Assembly: GCA_018398765.1 (NCBI GenBank)
Contig: JAHBMJ010004262.1
Location: 5,001 to 69,000 of the forward strand
Source of the DNA: Chromera velia
Lineage: Eukaryota > Sar > Chromeraceae
Length of the DNA: 64,000 bases
Direction of reading: 5' to 3'
Shown here: positions 1-11,684 of the stretch, one piece after another
Layout: each line of letters starts with the position of its first letter
How positions within the stretch are numbered: position 1 is the stretch's first letter
Position numbers and translations under genes: made by a program
The notes under the pieces: generated by a model
What the model was told of the DNA's origin: nothing
Seen by the model: the letters and a program-made list of their open reading frames with translations, nothing else
Database searches by the model: none

Positions 1-150
1 GAGAGAGAGAGAGAGAGAGAGAAAGAATAGAAAGAAAGAAAGAAAGAAAGAAAGAAAATTAAGAAAAAAAGAAAGAAAGCAAAAAAGAAAAAAAGAAAGA
101 AAAAAAAAAAAAAGAAAGTTTTAGAAAGAAAAAAAGAAAGAAATTCAATG
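1..150. repeat. GA / GAAA purine microsatellite
   Basis: The window opens with about eleven GA units and continues as an irregular GAAA/AAAG-rich purine stretch to about position 150. No coding signal is seen. It abuts the 3' side of the minus-strand LINE, about 80 bases beyond its tail. Confidence 0.9.
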
Positions 151-1253
151 CATAAATTAAAATTACATTTTATTTCAATGGGAAAGCCTGGGGGAAAGCC
201 AACTTGTCAGAACTTAAACTTAGTCTTGAATTGATTGATTGATTGATTGATTGATAGGTTCCGCAGTAGGCCTTCCCGCTATGTCTATCTGTTGCCAGAG
301 CTAGCAAGGCGGGGCGTTCCTTAGCTAGGCTAAGATATTAGCGGATATCAGACCCCGCTCTCGGGGCCCGCGAGAGCTGTCTGCTCTGGCCGCTGATGCT
401 TGACTGTTCGTTTTCTTTGGCCGCTGCTCTTGCCCCTAACAGGCTTTCAGGTCTGAAGATCGATTTGATATGAGATACAACAAGGGCTCACTCGCTTCTC
501 TCATTTACTTTATCCATCTTCTTCTGTGGATTCCCTCTTCCCTATCCCATGACTCCTTCTATTGTCTCTAAGCAATTGATGGTTTCTTTATATTCTTCCG
601 TCAATCTTCTGATCGCCTTCTGCCTTCCGGTAATTGTCGTGTGTCTTGCTGCCAGTGTATCCCCCTCTAAGTCTCCGTACCTTCCTGGATACTCCTCAAA
701 GACCCTCTTTCTGAAGGACGTCCATCCCAGAAAATGGTCCACTGCAGCATATCTTTCATTCAATAAAAAACAGAACAGCGACGAGTTGTCTCTTTCTCCT
801 TCCCCTCCCCTGGGACCTTACTCTTTTTTGTTTGCCTTCTTGGCTCTTCCTTCCGTCTTGTTGTCCCACCTTTATTCTATTTTCCTGTACATCTCCGTTC
901 TCTCTTTATCAAAAACAGGACATTCTGTCACGAGATGCACTTCATCTTTAACTACCTGAATTCCTAACCATCCTTCGCAGAACTGGCATATTCTCCTCTC
1001 TAATGGTATCTTCTCCCCCTCTCTTGCTGGAATCTTCCCCTGTGTTGCAGCCAAGCACCTGTCTTCTACTCTGCATGCCGCTCTTCTTTTGTATTCCGAT
1101 CTTGGCGCTACTTTTGTATAGCAAAAAGGGGCCCTTCCTATTCTTTGTCTGTCTATTCGCATTCTTGTGCCCGCCTTCCTGCCTGTTCTATCTTTAAACA
1201 AAGAGAGATGGAGACGATTTCCATTCGAGAACTTTCAGAATCTGTGCACATCG

Positions 1254-1836
1254 CTAAGGGGGGCACTTCAGCCGGTTACACCATGGCTACTGACCCTACA
1301 CCTCCCCCTCTACAACGTGTGATATGTAACCATCAGTCAAAAGTGGTGCCAATTGATTAGTTACATTTGGTTACTTATAAAACTGGCTTTAAGATTGTTA
1401 AATAATTTAAGTTATGGTTAAAAATGATGAAAAATGATGTGTCACACTCATTTTGCCCCCAAACTCCCCATAACCGGCCGGGTAACCAATAATCTTTTTT
1501 GACCCCCCTCAAAAATGAAGTAACCTCCCTCAAAAAGTATTCAAACGTGTTTTAAACATCATTTTGAATGTTTTTAAAAGTTGAAAATTTGGTTAGTTAC
1601 TGAGGTCAAAATGCTCGTAACCGGGTAACCTGTAACCTTTTTGTGTGACAAAGATAAAAAGGGGGTAACCCAAAGTAACCACGTAGCCTACACTTCAAAA
1701 ACATCAGATTTCGATGAAACTTGACCAAGCGGAGCTCCAGATTGCCGGACTGGCTCGCAAAAATCTGTTTTTGTTCATATTTTATGTCATTTTAGGCTCC
1801 AAATCTACCATAACCTTCTAGAGTGCCCCCCCCTAG
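1254..1836. mobile_element. Inverted-repeat element (hAT-like MITE) nested in the LINE
   Basis: This 583-bp segment interrupts the LINE between its RT C-terminal region and its zinc knuckle. The left end reads CTAAGGGGGGCACT and the right end, on the other strand, CTAGGGGGGGGCACT. Outside each end lies an 8-bp near-duplication, GCACATCG at 1246-1253 and GCACATTG at 1837-1844. The interior is rich in GGTTAC/GTAACC inverted motifs and encodes nothing. An 8-bp target duplication and ends containing TARGG fit the hAT group; this is inference, since no transposase is present. Confidence 0.7.
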
Positions 1837-4800
1837 GCACATTGGCTATCATAACTCCTGCCAGCCTTCTCTTCTCGTCGTTGCTCCTTTCCTTTACATT
1901 TCTCTCTATTCTGTCTGCAAATACATTTTTCTTCTTCTCATCTAACTCGTTTTTTATTCTTTTCTGCAGCCATCTTTCCATCCAGTCGATTCTTTCATTA
2001 ACGACCTGTGTGTGTCTCTGCCCTGCACTCCCTTTCAGTCTATCTCTTGAAAAAGGATGTGCTCCTCTGTCTGTATAAAGTGTTTGAACACACTTTTTCA
2101 GATGTGGGAAGAAATGAAAAGGATGCCAGTGCATTCTTCTACCCCAGGCTATTTTGTTTTCCACTCCCTCTCTCAAGCTTATAAGAATCGTTTGCCCCAT
2201 CGCGTCATTCTGTTTTTCCTTCAAGGCCTTACTTGCCCACCTAACTATCCTGCTGGCCACCTCGATGTCTATTGGGATGAACCCCCCCTCCAACATCAAC
2301 GTATCGCAGCTCTCTTTCTTTCTCAGCCCCAGCACCGACCTCACAAATCTTCGTTGTTTCTTGTCAAAATCTGTATATACACTGTCTGGGCATCCATGTA
2401 TTTTATGTTTATACAACCATACTGCACGCACTGTCTGTTTAAATATGTTAAAGCAGTCTGCAGGTGGAATCCCTACCTCCCTTGAAGTTCCTATCTTCCC
2501 CATCAGCCCCTGCATACAGCGTTCTGCTTTTACCGTCCTCGCCGCCATCATTGTCTCCAGGTTGCAGTCAGCTGACAGAACTAACCCGAGATAGGGCTGC
2601 TCCTTTGCTTCCTTGACTCTAGTCCTTGACTACCATCTCCCCTTGTCTGATTTCTTCTCTTCTTCCCAATGCTCTACCAAAACGAACAAATCTGGACTTG
2701 TCAGAGAAGAGAAGGCAAAGAGGTTCTGCGAAGTCTTTCAAGCATGAGAGAAGAAGATTCAGCTAGCTGTCTATAGATTCCAAGAGGGTGGTATCGTCTG
2801 CAAACAAAGGAGAAAGAATCGACCCATCTTCCTGCCTCTCCCATCGGCACCCTTGGCCTCTGTCCTTATGTCCTTCTCTGTCCTCCTTTCTTTCCAACTT
2901 CTTCCAGCAAGTCGTGCACATATACAAAATAAAGAGAGAGACCACTAGGACCGCCTTGTTTCAGTCCTTTGTCTTCTGGATACCACATTTCCGTTCCCTT
3001 GACTCTTGCTCTTACCTTCGTCAAAGACGCCTCAAGTTTGTTAATGATAACCCACCAGATCAAAGCTTTTTCAACACCCGCTTTCCTCAGTTTCTCTCTT
3101 AACTTTTCCCACCTCACCTTATCAAATATATGCGTAAAGTCTACAAAGGCCACACTGAGTACTTCTATTCTCGTGATTACAAACAACAAAAGAAAGATTG
3201 CATCACATGTATCTGTCTTTTCTCTGTATGCAAACTGCCACGGGGTGCTTTTTCCTTTATCTCTCACCTTCTTTCTCAAAATCATCTCTCCCCATTTTGC
3301 ATCCGCTACCATCAGATGCACTCCTCTCCACCCCCAAACAAAGCCAGAGACTTACCGAGTTTGGGGAGGGCCGTCACCGGTAGATCGTTCCACCCTGCCG
3401 GCCACCATCCAAACCGATATAAAATATTAATTAATAAAAGAAAAAGACCAGCTCAGTCAATTTTTCCATCGTTCTCAGTAGTCCTGGAGGCATTCCATCT
3501 TTCTCAGCTGCCTTTCTGGGGTTTTTTGCTTTCTTTAACATCTCTTTTACTTCTTTTGCTTTTATGATTTGCCATTTTCTTTCCTTCAATGGCATTGCTG
3601 TGTACACTCCCATCCTGTCTTGCTTATCTTTGTTTCTCTCTTCTTTTTCTTTTTCTGAGAGCGCGGAGGTCTCTTTCCATCCCTCTGCTACCTGCTGTTG
3701 AGCCATGCTATCTTTTGTCCTTCTTGGTGCTGCTCTCCTATCTTCCTCTCCCAGCCGTCTCAAGACCTTCCAGCAGCCTCCCTCATTCATTTCTGTTCTT
3801 ATTCTTTCCACCTTTCTCTTCTCTGCCTTTCTCTGCTCCCTTATCATCATATTCTTTAAAACCCTCTCTATCTTACAGAGTTATTCTCTTTTCTCCTCAT
3901 ATTTTTTCTTCCATTCTGTTTCTTCCTCAGCGGAGGGCTTTCTTCCTCTTTCTCTTCTTCTTTCTGTCTCCTCCTTCTCGGCTTTCAGTACTCTTATTTT
4001 CTCTCTTACCTTCCGTTCGAGTCTTCTCAGTTTCTTTATTTGTTTTTTTCCTTCCCCAGCGAGTGCTTTTGAGGGGTTTTCTTCTTGCTCTCTCTTCCTT
4101 TCCTCTTTTTTTTCTTTCTTTGTTGCCCACTTGAAGGTTTTCTCTCTGATCCATTAGAATTTTTTGTACTCTTGATCAAGCAGGTTCTTCCTTATTTCCT
4201 TTCCCTCCTCCATGTTCATTGCTTTTTTGAAGACCTCTCCTACCTTTTCCTCTTTTATTCTTTTTAAATTTCTAGTTCTTTCAGGTACCGCTCTTCCCCC
4301 TGAGGCTCCTTGGTTAGCGTCCCTCTCCATCTTGGCTTTATTTTATCTTCTTCCTTCTCTCTCTCCTCTCTTTCTTTCTTTTCTTTTCTCCTTGTTTTCT
4401 TCCTTCTGTTCTTTCTCTTCTTCTTCTCTGACACTGTGCTGGCTTCTCTTTGCTCCTTGTTTCTCTCTGCTCTCTTTTCTTCTTTTGTTTCTTCTTCAGC
4501 ATCCTCCCTCACTAACAGGACTAATCTCAGAGCTTTATAGTCTGATTGTGCTGAGCATACACAAAAAATAGAATAAAAAAGAACGTAGACCAAAGATACA
4601 GGGGTCATGCATACATAGTCAATTAAAGACCTCCCCTTGTTGCCCCCTCTGTCAAAGGTGAACGATCGATCCGTCAAAGTTGAAAGTTACCTTTTCTGCC
4701 CCTTCTTCGATCGCACACTTTCTCATTCCATTCAAAGGCACAATCATTATGCCCAAAGCTTCACAGAACTGAAGAAGAGCCTTTCCTTTCACGTTCTCTA

Positions 4801-5456
4801 TTTCGTTTTCAGACTCCTTTTCAGGCTTGAAAGCTTCTTCCCTCCCTCCTGTTTGTGTTCACTCTTCCCCCCCTTCCCCCCCTTCCCCCTTTTTCCCCCC
4901 CCCAGACGATCAGATGAGCTTTCTTCCCGATATGGGAGTTAAAGTCTCCCATCAAGCAAACTTCATAAAATTTCTTTTCTCCTTTTCTTTCTCTCTCTCT
5001 TCTCTTCTCTTCTCTTCTATTCTCTCGGCCAGAGCTTCAAGGAAGGTTTCATCTGCGTAGTCTAACTTTTTAGAGGGGTCGTACAAGCCTATAATAAGAG
5101 GGAAGTTTGGTCCTTCTACAAACATTATCACCCCTATGTCTGTCACTCTTTCCGCCTGGAACCCCAATTCCCTTGCGGCCTTTCTGCTCAGGAGCACAGC
5201 CACTCCTCCTGTTGTTGTCACTTTCCTTCCCTCCTTTGTCAACGGGAAATTCGCTCCGTGTATTCTCCCTCCGTTCAAATAACTGTGTTACATACTGTCC
5301 TGTCTATCCTGGTTTCGTTCAAGAAAAGAATATCGGCCCCTTTCATTTCTTCTGCAAAAAGCGGGCTCTGCAGCAAATTCTCTGTTCTTCCTCTCACATT
5401 CAACGCCCACACTTCTACTCCTTTCTGTTTCTTATTTCGCTTCTTTCTTGACACGA

Positions 5457-5507
5457 GGAAAAAGGAAGAAGAGGAAGAAGGAGAAGAGGAAGAAGCAGAA
5501 GAGGAGA

Positions 5508-5559
<52 letters not shown>

Positions 5560-5660
5560 GGAAGAGGAAGAGGAAGAGGAAGAGGAAGAGGAAGAAGAAT
5601 AAGAAGAAGAAGAAGAAGGAGAAGAAAAAGAAAAAGAAGAGGACGTTGAAAAAGAAGTTA
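5457..5660. repeat. GAA/GAG trinucleotide tract
   Basis: A nearly pure run of GAA, GAG and GAGGAA units. It falls upstream of the LINE endonuclease on the minus strand, where it reads as poly-serine. The long poly-Glu, poly-Lys and poly-Phe readings in other frames are products of the repeat and are not called as genes. Confidence 0.9.
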
Positions 5661-5750
5661 AAGAATAAGACAGTGTGGAACATGAAAACGCTTCTGTCTG
5701 TCTTTGTTCATGTCTTTCCGTTAACTTATCTTCGTTTTCTAACAAGCTCT

Positions 5751-6996
5751 CAATGTTAGAGGAGAAAGAAAAACAAAAAAGGGATCTGTCTTACTCTGGC
5801 GCATTGATTGAAAAGGGATATAGATCGAAGTGGCTTTGGCTTTTAAAATCCAATCCGTCCTTTCCTTCCCTCAACCTATTGTCGAGACTCTCTTCTCCAC
5901 CCAACATACCCTCTCCTCCTTCCCTCACGTGTTTTCTCTGCTCTTTATCGGTTTCTATGGTAGGCAGGCTCCTTGTTCAGTCTCTTCCCACGCTTTGGCA
6001 TGCCGCTCTGCAGGCAGGGGGGTACATAAGGGGGGGGGGCATACTGAGTCTGGTTTACATCTTTTTTTAATGGGGGTGACAGAGAGCTGGAAGAAAGACA
6101 GAGTCGTCGCCGAGGCTTGTCTAATCGACACACCTATATAGGGACTGCCTCTTGCGAAGCAGTCCCGCTCCCCCCCCCTCGCGGCCGCTGCTTAGGGTCT
6201 CCAGTCTGTTCCTCCTCCCTGTTGTTGGGCCGGCCAAGCCTAGTTGCAGAAGAGAAAAAGATTTGATTCAATGGAGCGGAAGAGCTGAAATTTCTACATA
6301 AGTTGTTTAAAAGTGTGTGTAACTTGTTGATGGCTCCACCGGAGGGTCGGTTCGATGTGCCTTCTTCTCTCTGCCCCCCTTCTCTTTCTAGGACCTCTAA
6401 AAAATAACAATCCCAAGTTATTATTAACAAAATTTAAAGGAAAGACATAATGATTAAATTAGTTTGAGGAATTAATGAGGATTCAATGAAGAATTAAAGG
6501 TCCTAATAATAAAGGACCAAGCATTGCTATGGTAAGTAAAAGACCGAATATAATATACTTTAGTCAAACTGTATATTACACAGTCATGCTACCTCATGAC
6601 TTATGCACTTTAAGAGTTACTAAAAGCTTTTCTCAGAAACCTCTGATTACTAGAATTTCATAACTTTTTACTGGTTACTTTAGGCCTCTCATGACCTAGT
6701 ATGAAAGTTCAGTTGCCTCTAATGTCGTTCCCTTTTGGGCTAATATCTTTTATGATGAGTTTTATCCATGCTGGGATATTAGTCAAAAAATGGTTTTGAA
6801 ATTTTATGGATCTGAACACTGTTACACTGGATCGAAACACTTTTTTCTTGTTTTCCTCTCTACAAATTTGAATGTGCGTTTTTATATTTTTTTTTAATTC
6901 CCCAAGGACCTCTCAGACTACAGTTAATGTTCATACTGCAACTTACATGGCTTAAACTTTAAGTTTACATCAGTCAAAAGTTACTAAAGTACTATA
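5751..6996. other. Gene-poor flank 5' of the LINE
   Basis: No convincing gene is seen. A perfect 8-bp hairpin (GGGACTGC, 10-base loop, GCAGTCCC) lies at 6141-6166. The first part may be LINE 5' sequence. From about 6,430 the composition turns strongly AT-rich. Confidence 0.5.
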
Positions 6997-7052
6997 ACAG
7001 ATAGACATAGCAAGAAGGCCTAGTGCGGAACCTATCAATCAATCAATCAAAA
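6997..7052 (+). repeat. LINE 3'-end fragment with (ATCA)n tail
   Basis: A 56-bp stretch matches the 3' end of the minus-strand LINE at 229-296 but lies on the plus strand. It holds a conserved AACAGATAGACATAGC block, then AAGGCCTA and GCGGAACCTATCAATCAATC. No coding part is attached. It is either an extremely 5'-truncated insertion or a short element using the same tail. Confidence 0.75.
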
Positions 7053-7117
7053 ACTTTAGGGGGTCCGGGACCCTAAAGTAACCATTCTATTCGGGTAACC
7101 CTTAAAGTGACTGTGTA

Positions 7118-9130
7118 TAGTGACCATGTTTGATTTGATTTGATTTGATTTGATTTGATTTGATTTGAGGTAGGGCTTAAACTCAAATCAAATATCTAGT
7201 CAGGGAGGACCTAGTGTTTAAAGACCTATCAAATACGATCAAATATTTGATCAATATGACTTTCAACCTCAAATATGAAGGTCCCGAAGAAATTTTTGCA
7301 AGTACTGATCCGTCATGCATGCTGATTCAAATAAAAAAACCTAAATCTTGATGGTTTGCTCTCAAAAAAAAAACATTTTGAGCTGCACTGAAATTGACGT
7401 TTCACCCCTTTTTACTTCATGTAGAGGTAAACCGATCAGCTGAATGTTTTCCCGAACAGCTGTGCTGACTTTTCTGGTGCTGGAACATCTTTTACGGCCC
7501 CCTTTTTGAGCGTCTACAAACATTTTACACCCCGTAAAGATATGTCACACAATCCGACAGGGTTGAACGGGAAGAAGGAGGCATTTGTTTTTAGAGCCAG
7601 GTCCTGAGAAAGTCATCACTCCGGGTGAGGAAGGCTACCGACCTCTATATATTCACCTCCAACACAAGGGGCTTGTTATCAGCCCTGGCGCGGCACAGAG
7701 GGTAGCCGAACTTACCAACTCTAGATACTTAGCTACCCAGAAACAGGACGGTTCCAACACCAACAGCAATAGCAAACGTGTACGCGGTTCTCCGTCTCAT
7801 CCCGTTGTCATCTCTCCGCAACTGAATAGAAGCCTAGGAGCACCCACTCCTGAAAAGCCGAAAAGCTAGAGAAAAAGCTCTCAGCAGCTCCCACCACCGA
7901 TCGATTCAATTCATATTAAAGAAAGTGATCATGAAGAAGAGGAAAAGGAAGTGCTATAAACCTGAGTGATTGTCACCTCAATTTTGGTATGTGCTCTAAC
8001 TTTATCGTATCAACAAAAAGTTATATGCAATTTCAAATCTATCAATTTTATGTTCTTAATCTCTATTAGTACTAGAGTGAGTCTCAATGACTAGTGTATA
8101 TACACTGCCACACAGGCATATTTTTTTTACGGGTTCTTAATCTCTATTAGTACTAGAGTGAGTCTCAGTGACTAGTGTATATACACTGCCACACAGGCAT
8201 ATTTTTTTTACGGAACTGATAAGTTATAATTTTATATATTTTTTTTTAAATTTTTGAAACATACATCAGAAATGTTCTGATAACTATTGTTATGAGAAAA
8301 ATGATCAGAGTAACAGTAAGTCAGTGACTCAGTGAGGAATCCTAAGAGGTTAACCTCAAATCTTACCTCAAATATCAAATATTTGAGGTTGAAGCTCAAA
8401 TCAAATCAAATCAAATCAAATTAAATCAAATCAAATATAATCAAATCAAACATGGTCACTACGTGCAAAAGGGGGCAAATGTGATTCAGTTTCAGGTGAA
8501 AATACAAAGAGCCGAGGGGGAAGGAGAAACTGTTTGTGGCTGTGAGTATGCAGCAGCGGCAACCAGTTCTTTTCAAACCCACCTCATCAATCAGCATGGC
8601 TTGACGATCACGTCTGACAAACATGTGCAGCTGCTCCAAGAAAGACAAGAGAAGATGTGCAGCTCCCACCACCGATCGATTCGATTCACATTGAAGAAAG
8701 TGATCATGAAGAAGAGGAAAAGGAAGTGTCATAAAGCTGAGTGATTGTCACCTCAATTTTGGTACATGTTCTAACTTTATCGTATCAACAAAAAGTCATA
8801 TGTAATTTCAAATCTATCAATTTTACGTTCTTAATCTCTATTAGTACTAGAGTGAGTCTCAGTGACCAGTGTATATACACTGCCATACAGGCATATTTTT
8901 TTTACGGAGCTGATAAGTTATAATTTTATATATATTTTTTTAAATTTTTGAAACACACATCAGAAATGTTCTGATAACTATTGTCATGAGAAAAATGATC
9001 AGAGTGACAGTAAGTCAGTGACTCAGTGAGGAACCCTAAGAGGTTAACCTCAAATCTTACCTCAAATATCAAATATTTGAGGTTGAAGCTTAAATCAAAT
9101 CAAATATAATCAAATCAAACATGGTCACTA
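7118..9130. mobile_element. hAT-type DNA transposon, decayed, with duplicated right arm
   Basis: The ends are inverted copies of TAGTGACCATGTTTGATT and are flanked on both sides by the exact 8-bp duplication ACTGTGTA (7110-7117 and 9131-9138). An 8-bp duplication plus a TAGTG start fits the hAT end rule (YARNG). Subterminal TTTGA arrays lie inside both ends. The right arm occurs twice, at about 7889-8461 and 8658-9130, and the first copy already carries a finished terminus (GGTCACTA, ending 8461). Between them a short reading frame (8463-8744) has a C-x-C ... H-x4-H pattern like half of a BED zinc finger. A second short frame lies at 7585-7869. No transposase catalytic region is visible, so it is non-autonomous or gutted. 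Confidence 0.75.
8052..8213. repeat. 81-bp tandem duplication inside the hAT right arm
   Basis: Two successive 81-bp units (8052-8132 and 8133-8213) both start GTTCTTAATCTCTATTAG and differ at very few positions. The second copy of the arm (from about 8,829) has the unit only once, so this duplication came after the arm duplication or was lost from the other copy. Confidence 0.85.
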
Positions 9131-9138
9131 ACTGTGTA

Positions 9139-10640
9139 CTGTATATCAATCAATATAGGACATATAATTAACATCTAATCTAAATCTATATCTAATACTC
9201 TGGTACTCTCTGTAACTCTCATGTACTGTCTAGATAAATATAAGAATTCAATTAGAATTTAAGACTAGATTTAAGACATACTCAGATATAATCGATTGGA
9301 GACAGTGCGGAAGGCACAGTCAGAGGCAGACCGAAAGGTTCGGAAGGGAGAAATCAGATGGAAGAGGAGAGAGAGAGATCTAGCTGAAGACGAGGAGAGG
9401 CTTAGCACCCAGGCTGTGTCACACCTAGTGTCTCACGCGCCGTCACGCGGGAGTGTGAACAGACTGGTGAGGCCGCGGAGAAGTGCGGCACGCGGAACCT
9501 GGTGGGAAGGAATAGGCGAAGAGAACTTCGGTATCCGAGAAAGAGTGTGAGAAAGAATCTGCCAATCCGGCTGGGGATCTGGTAAAAGGGTTGTACAGAG
9601 GAGGGGGGGTCGAAGGAGGCAGAGCAGAAAGTCGAGAAGGAGGCAGATCGAGTGGGCGAAACAGGAGGAGATCAAGAGAGGAGTCAGAGAATTGAGGGGG
9701 GAGCAGTAGGACTGATGAGCAGACGGAAAAAGTAACCCGGAATCGGGGGGGGGGGACAAAACGGTGAAGGCAACTTGAAAAAAGAAAAAGAGAAAAAAGG
9801 CAACGACGGAAGTAGACGGAAGCACCCGGGACCAAGAGGGAGGAAGAAACAAGACAGAGCGAGGCACCGACGCAATGTGTGAATGATGAAGCACAGACGA
9901 AACGATGAAAGCACACGGGAGAGTCAAAACGAGGCAAAGAAAAAGGAATAGAAGGACAGAAGGAGAAGTAGAGGCCAAAAGAAGGCACATAAAAAAAGGA
10001 AATTGAAGGATTTAATTGAGACACGAGGCAGAAGAGACGGGATGGACGGAAAGAAGGAGGGACAAAACGAAACGAAGAAGAAGGGATGGAAAAACAGAAC
10101 GAGACAAAGAAGAAATTGAAGGGCAGAAGGACACGAGGCAAAGCAGCAGGGGAAAAGGACAAAAGAAAAGCCTGAAGGAGTCACAGACAGATGGAGAGAC
10201 AAAACAATCCAAGAAGTGCCAGAGGGACAGAACAGACCCAAGAAGAAGGGATAGGAATACATCATAGAGGCAAGGAGGAAGGAATTGAAGGACAGAAGAA
10301 GTGACAGAGGAGGGAGTAGGAAGAGAGAAGAAGGGACAGAAAGAGGCAGAGAGGATGAGAGAGAAGGGTAAACGGAGGCGGAGAAGGAGGCAGACAGGTC
10401 CAGAGAGGAGGCAAGCCAGACAAAGGGACACTCAAAAGGGGAGGAAGAATCGGATGGAGGGGAGGACGGAGGGAGGTAGGGACTCAGGCAGACAAGAGTG
10501 CGGAGAACGAATAAATATGAGGGGAAACGAAGAAGAAAAAGTCAGGGGCGAGAAAAAGAGGTGCAAAAAAAGTGGGAGAAAAAGAACGAGTACATGGCTT
10601 GAGGAGACGGCATAATATGATTGATTAAGCGGAAGCTGTC
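9139..10640. other. Purine-rich low-complexity region, no gene
   Basis: About 150 bases of AT-rich sequence are followed by roughly 1.2 kb in which the plus strand is dominated by GAAGGA, GACAGAAGGA and AACGAGGCAAAG motifs in degenerate tandem fashion. Frames of up to 239 codons exist on the pyrimidine strand, but they are Ser/Phe/Leu/Pro runs of low complexity and I do not call them. A run of G near 9,748 and several GGGG blocks are also present. Confidence 0.6.
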
Positions 10641-10933
10641 TGCGGTCCCCCAACCGTATCTTCTGCATCTATCCAGAGTACAGCCTCACAAAGACCTGCC
10701 AAAGCTCCTCTGCACCCGGAGATCTACGCAGAACATCCAGAAGAAGGCGCAGAAAGAACCCCCCCCTCCTCTTCCTTCCTAATCTTTCTTCCGGTTCGCT
10801 GTGTGATGGACACAGGCACTGTTCTCGCTTCAGGAGGGGTTGCTCTCTCAATCCTCTCTCATCTGTGTGTCTGTGAATGCTTCAGTGCTCTCTCCTGGCT
10901 GGCCATGGACGTTGGCGCTCTCCTCGGCTTCGC

Positions 10934-11434
10934 TTACTCCTGGGGCTCAGCTCTGCGTCCTCTTCCGAAGCCCCCCCTGTAACCCTCACCGTCCCTGCGG
11001 GGGCGGTCACCACCGGGGCGAGAGGGGCCAGACTTCTTGGTGAGAGTGGCAGGGAAGACCTGGGGAGGAAGGTGGAGGTACTCACGAAGGTACTCGATGC
11101 CTGCACAAAACCAAAAGACAAAGCATAAGGTCGAATAATAAATGCATGAGACGAAGGTACAAGGACTTCCAGACCTGGACAACTCACCATCGTTAGTGAG
11201 AGTGTAGTAGTGGTGGCGCCAGTTGAACTTCTCGTCAACGTAGTTCTTCGACTTCAGGGAGCGGAGTGCCATTCTCACATGGAGGTTGGGCATATCCAGC
11301 TCCTTGTGCTTCACCTCAGTGGGGTCCTTCTTGACCACGATGACACCCTCCTTGAAGAGGTGCTCGAAGATTGCCTTGCGATTCCTCTTGGGAATCAGGC
11401 TGTAGGCCATGCCAGGTTGCGAATACACAGACAT
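10934..11434 (-). CDS. RPS10: 40S ribosomal protein S10 (eS10)
   Basis: Two exons, complement(10934..11100, 11188..11434), give 137 residues. The 87-base intron has GT..GTGCAG ends and joins in phase (GATG / GCATCGAG). The protein shows the eS10 winged-helix signature: [20 protein letters not shown], a [20 protein letters not shown] stretch, [20 protein letters not shown] and [11 protein letters not shown]. It ends in a basic Gly/Arg tail (GGFGRGRR). eS10 sits on the head of the small ribosomal subunit near the mRNA entry side. The length is shorter than the animal protein (about 165) but normal for alveolates. The ATG at 11434 is preceded by an acceptor-like CCTACCTCAG, suggesting a 5'-UTR intron. 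A second ATG nine residues (24 bases) inside could also serve. The divergent neighbour starts 250 bases away. Confidence 0.93.
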   Translation of the reverse strand: MSVYSQPGMAYSLIPKRNRKAIFEHLFKEGVIVVKKDPTEVKHKELDMPNLHVRMALRSLKSKNYVDEKFNWRHHYYTLTNDGELSRSGSPCTFVSCIYYSTLCFVFWFCAGIEYLREYLHLPPQVFPATLTKKSGPSRPGGDRPRRDGEGYRGGFGRGRRAEPQE

Positions 11435-11684
11435 CTTGGGCTGCTTCAACTGAGGTAGGGAAAGGTCTTTTCTTGTACGGTGGTTGGACCGAGCCGTTTC
11501 GCAGTTTGATTCTCTTCGTGTGCACCGTACGCGGGCATGGAGGGCCCCGGCAAAGCGAACTTGGCGAGAATCGCGTAAATTGTTGCATGCCGGGGCCGTC
11601 TCGATCTGTATTATTGTTTCTTTTTTTTTTTTCAACGCACCATTGCACGCATGCATGCACGATGATCGCACTGCATGGGAGACG
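11435..11684. promoter_or_regulatory. Divergent promoter between eS10 and a small gene
   Basis: This 250-bp interval separates two start codons on opposite strands. It holds an inverted pair GTACGGTG (about 11475) and CACCGTAC (about 11523), and a GCATGCATGC block at 11649-11658. TGCATGCA-type motifs are known ApiAP2 binding sites in Apicomplexa and are thought to be shared with chromerids; their role here is inferred. Confidence 0.45.

Larger units (their letters stand above)
229..5750 (-). mobile_element. Degenerate APE-type LINE (non-LTR retrotransposon)
   Basis: On the minus strand the pieces of a LINE lie in the usual order. An endonuclease start with a WALNVRG and ILFLNETRID pattern lies near 5,440-5,300, and the endonuclease motif GDFNSHIG near 4,955-4,930. 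A pre-RT segment (KNPRKAAEKDGMPPGL) lies near 3,550. Reverse transcriptase motifs follow: AFVDFTHIFDKV (3150-3115), LKQGGPSG (about 2965) and FADDTTLL (2804-2780). A C-terminal region spans 2551-1837, and a C-x2-C-x13-H-x4-C knuckle lies at 988-920. The 3' end is a (TCAA)n tail at 229-256. The coding pieces sit in several different frames with stops between them, so the copy is dead. A poly-serine segment before the endonuclease is encoded by a GA-rich microsatellite. I cannot assign the clade; L1-like or Tad-like groups share this layout. Confidence 0.85.

Noticed and set aside
5258-5759. Poly-Glu, poly-Lys and poly-Phe reading frames
   Set aside because: They derive from the GAA/GAG microsatellite and overlap in all frames.
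9443-10431. Long minus-strand frames rich in Ser, Phe, Leu and Cys
   Set aside because: They are readings of a purine/pyrimidine-skewed low-complexity tract; several frames are equally open.
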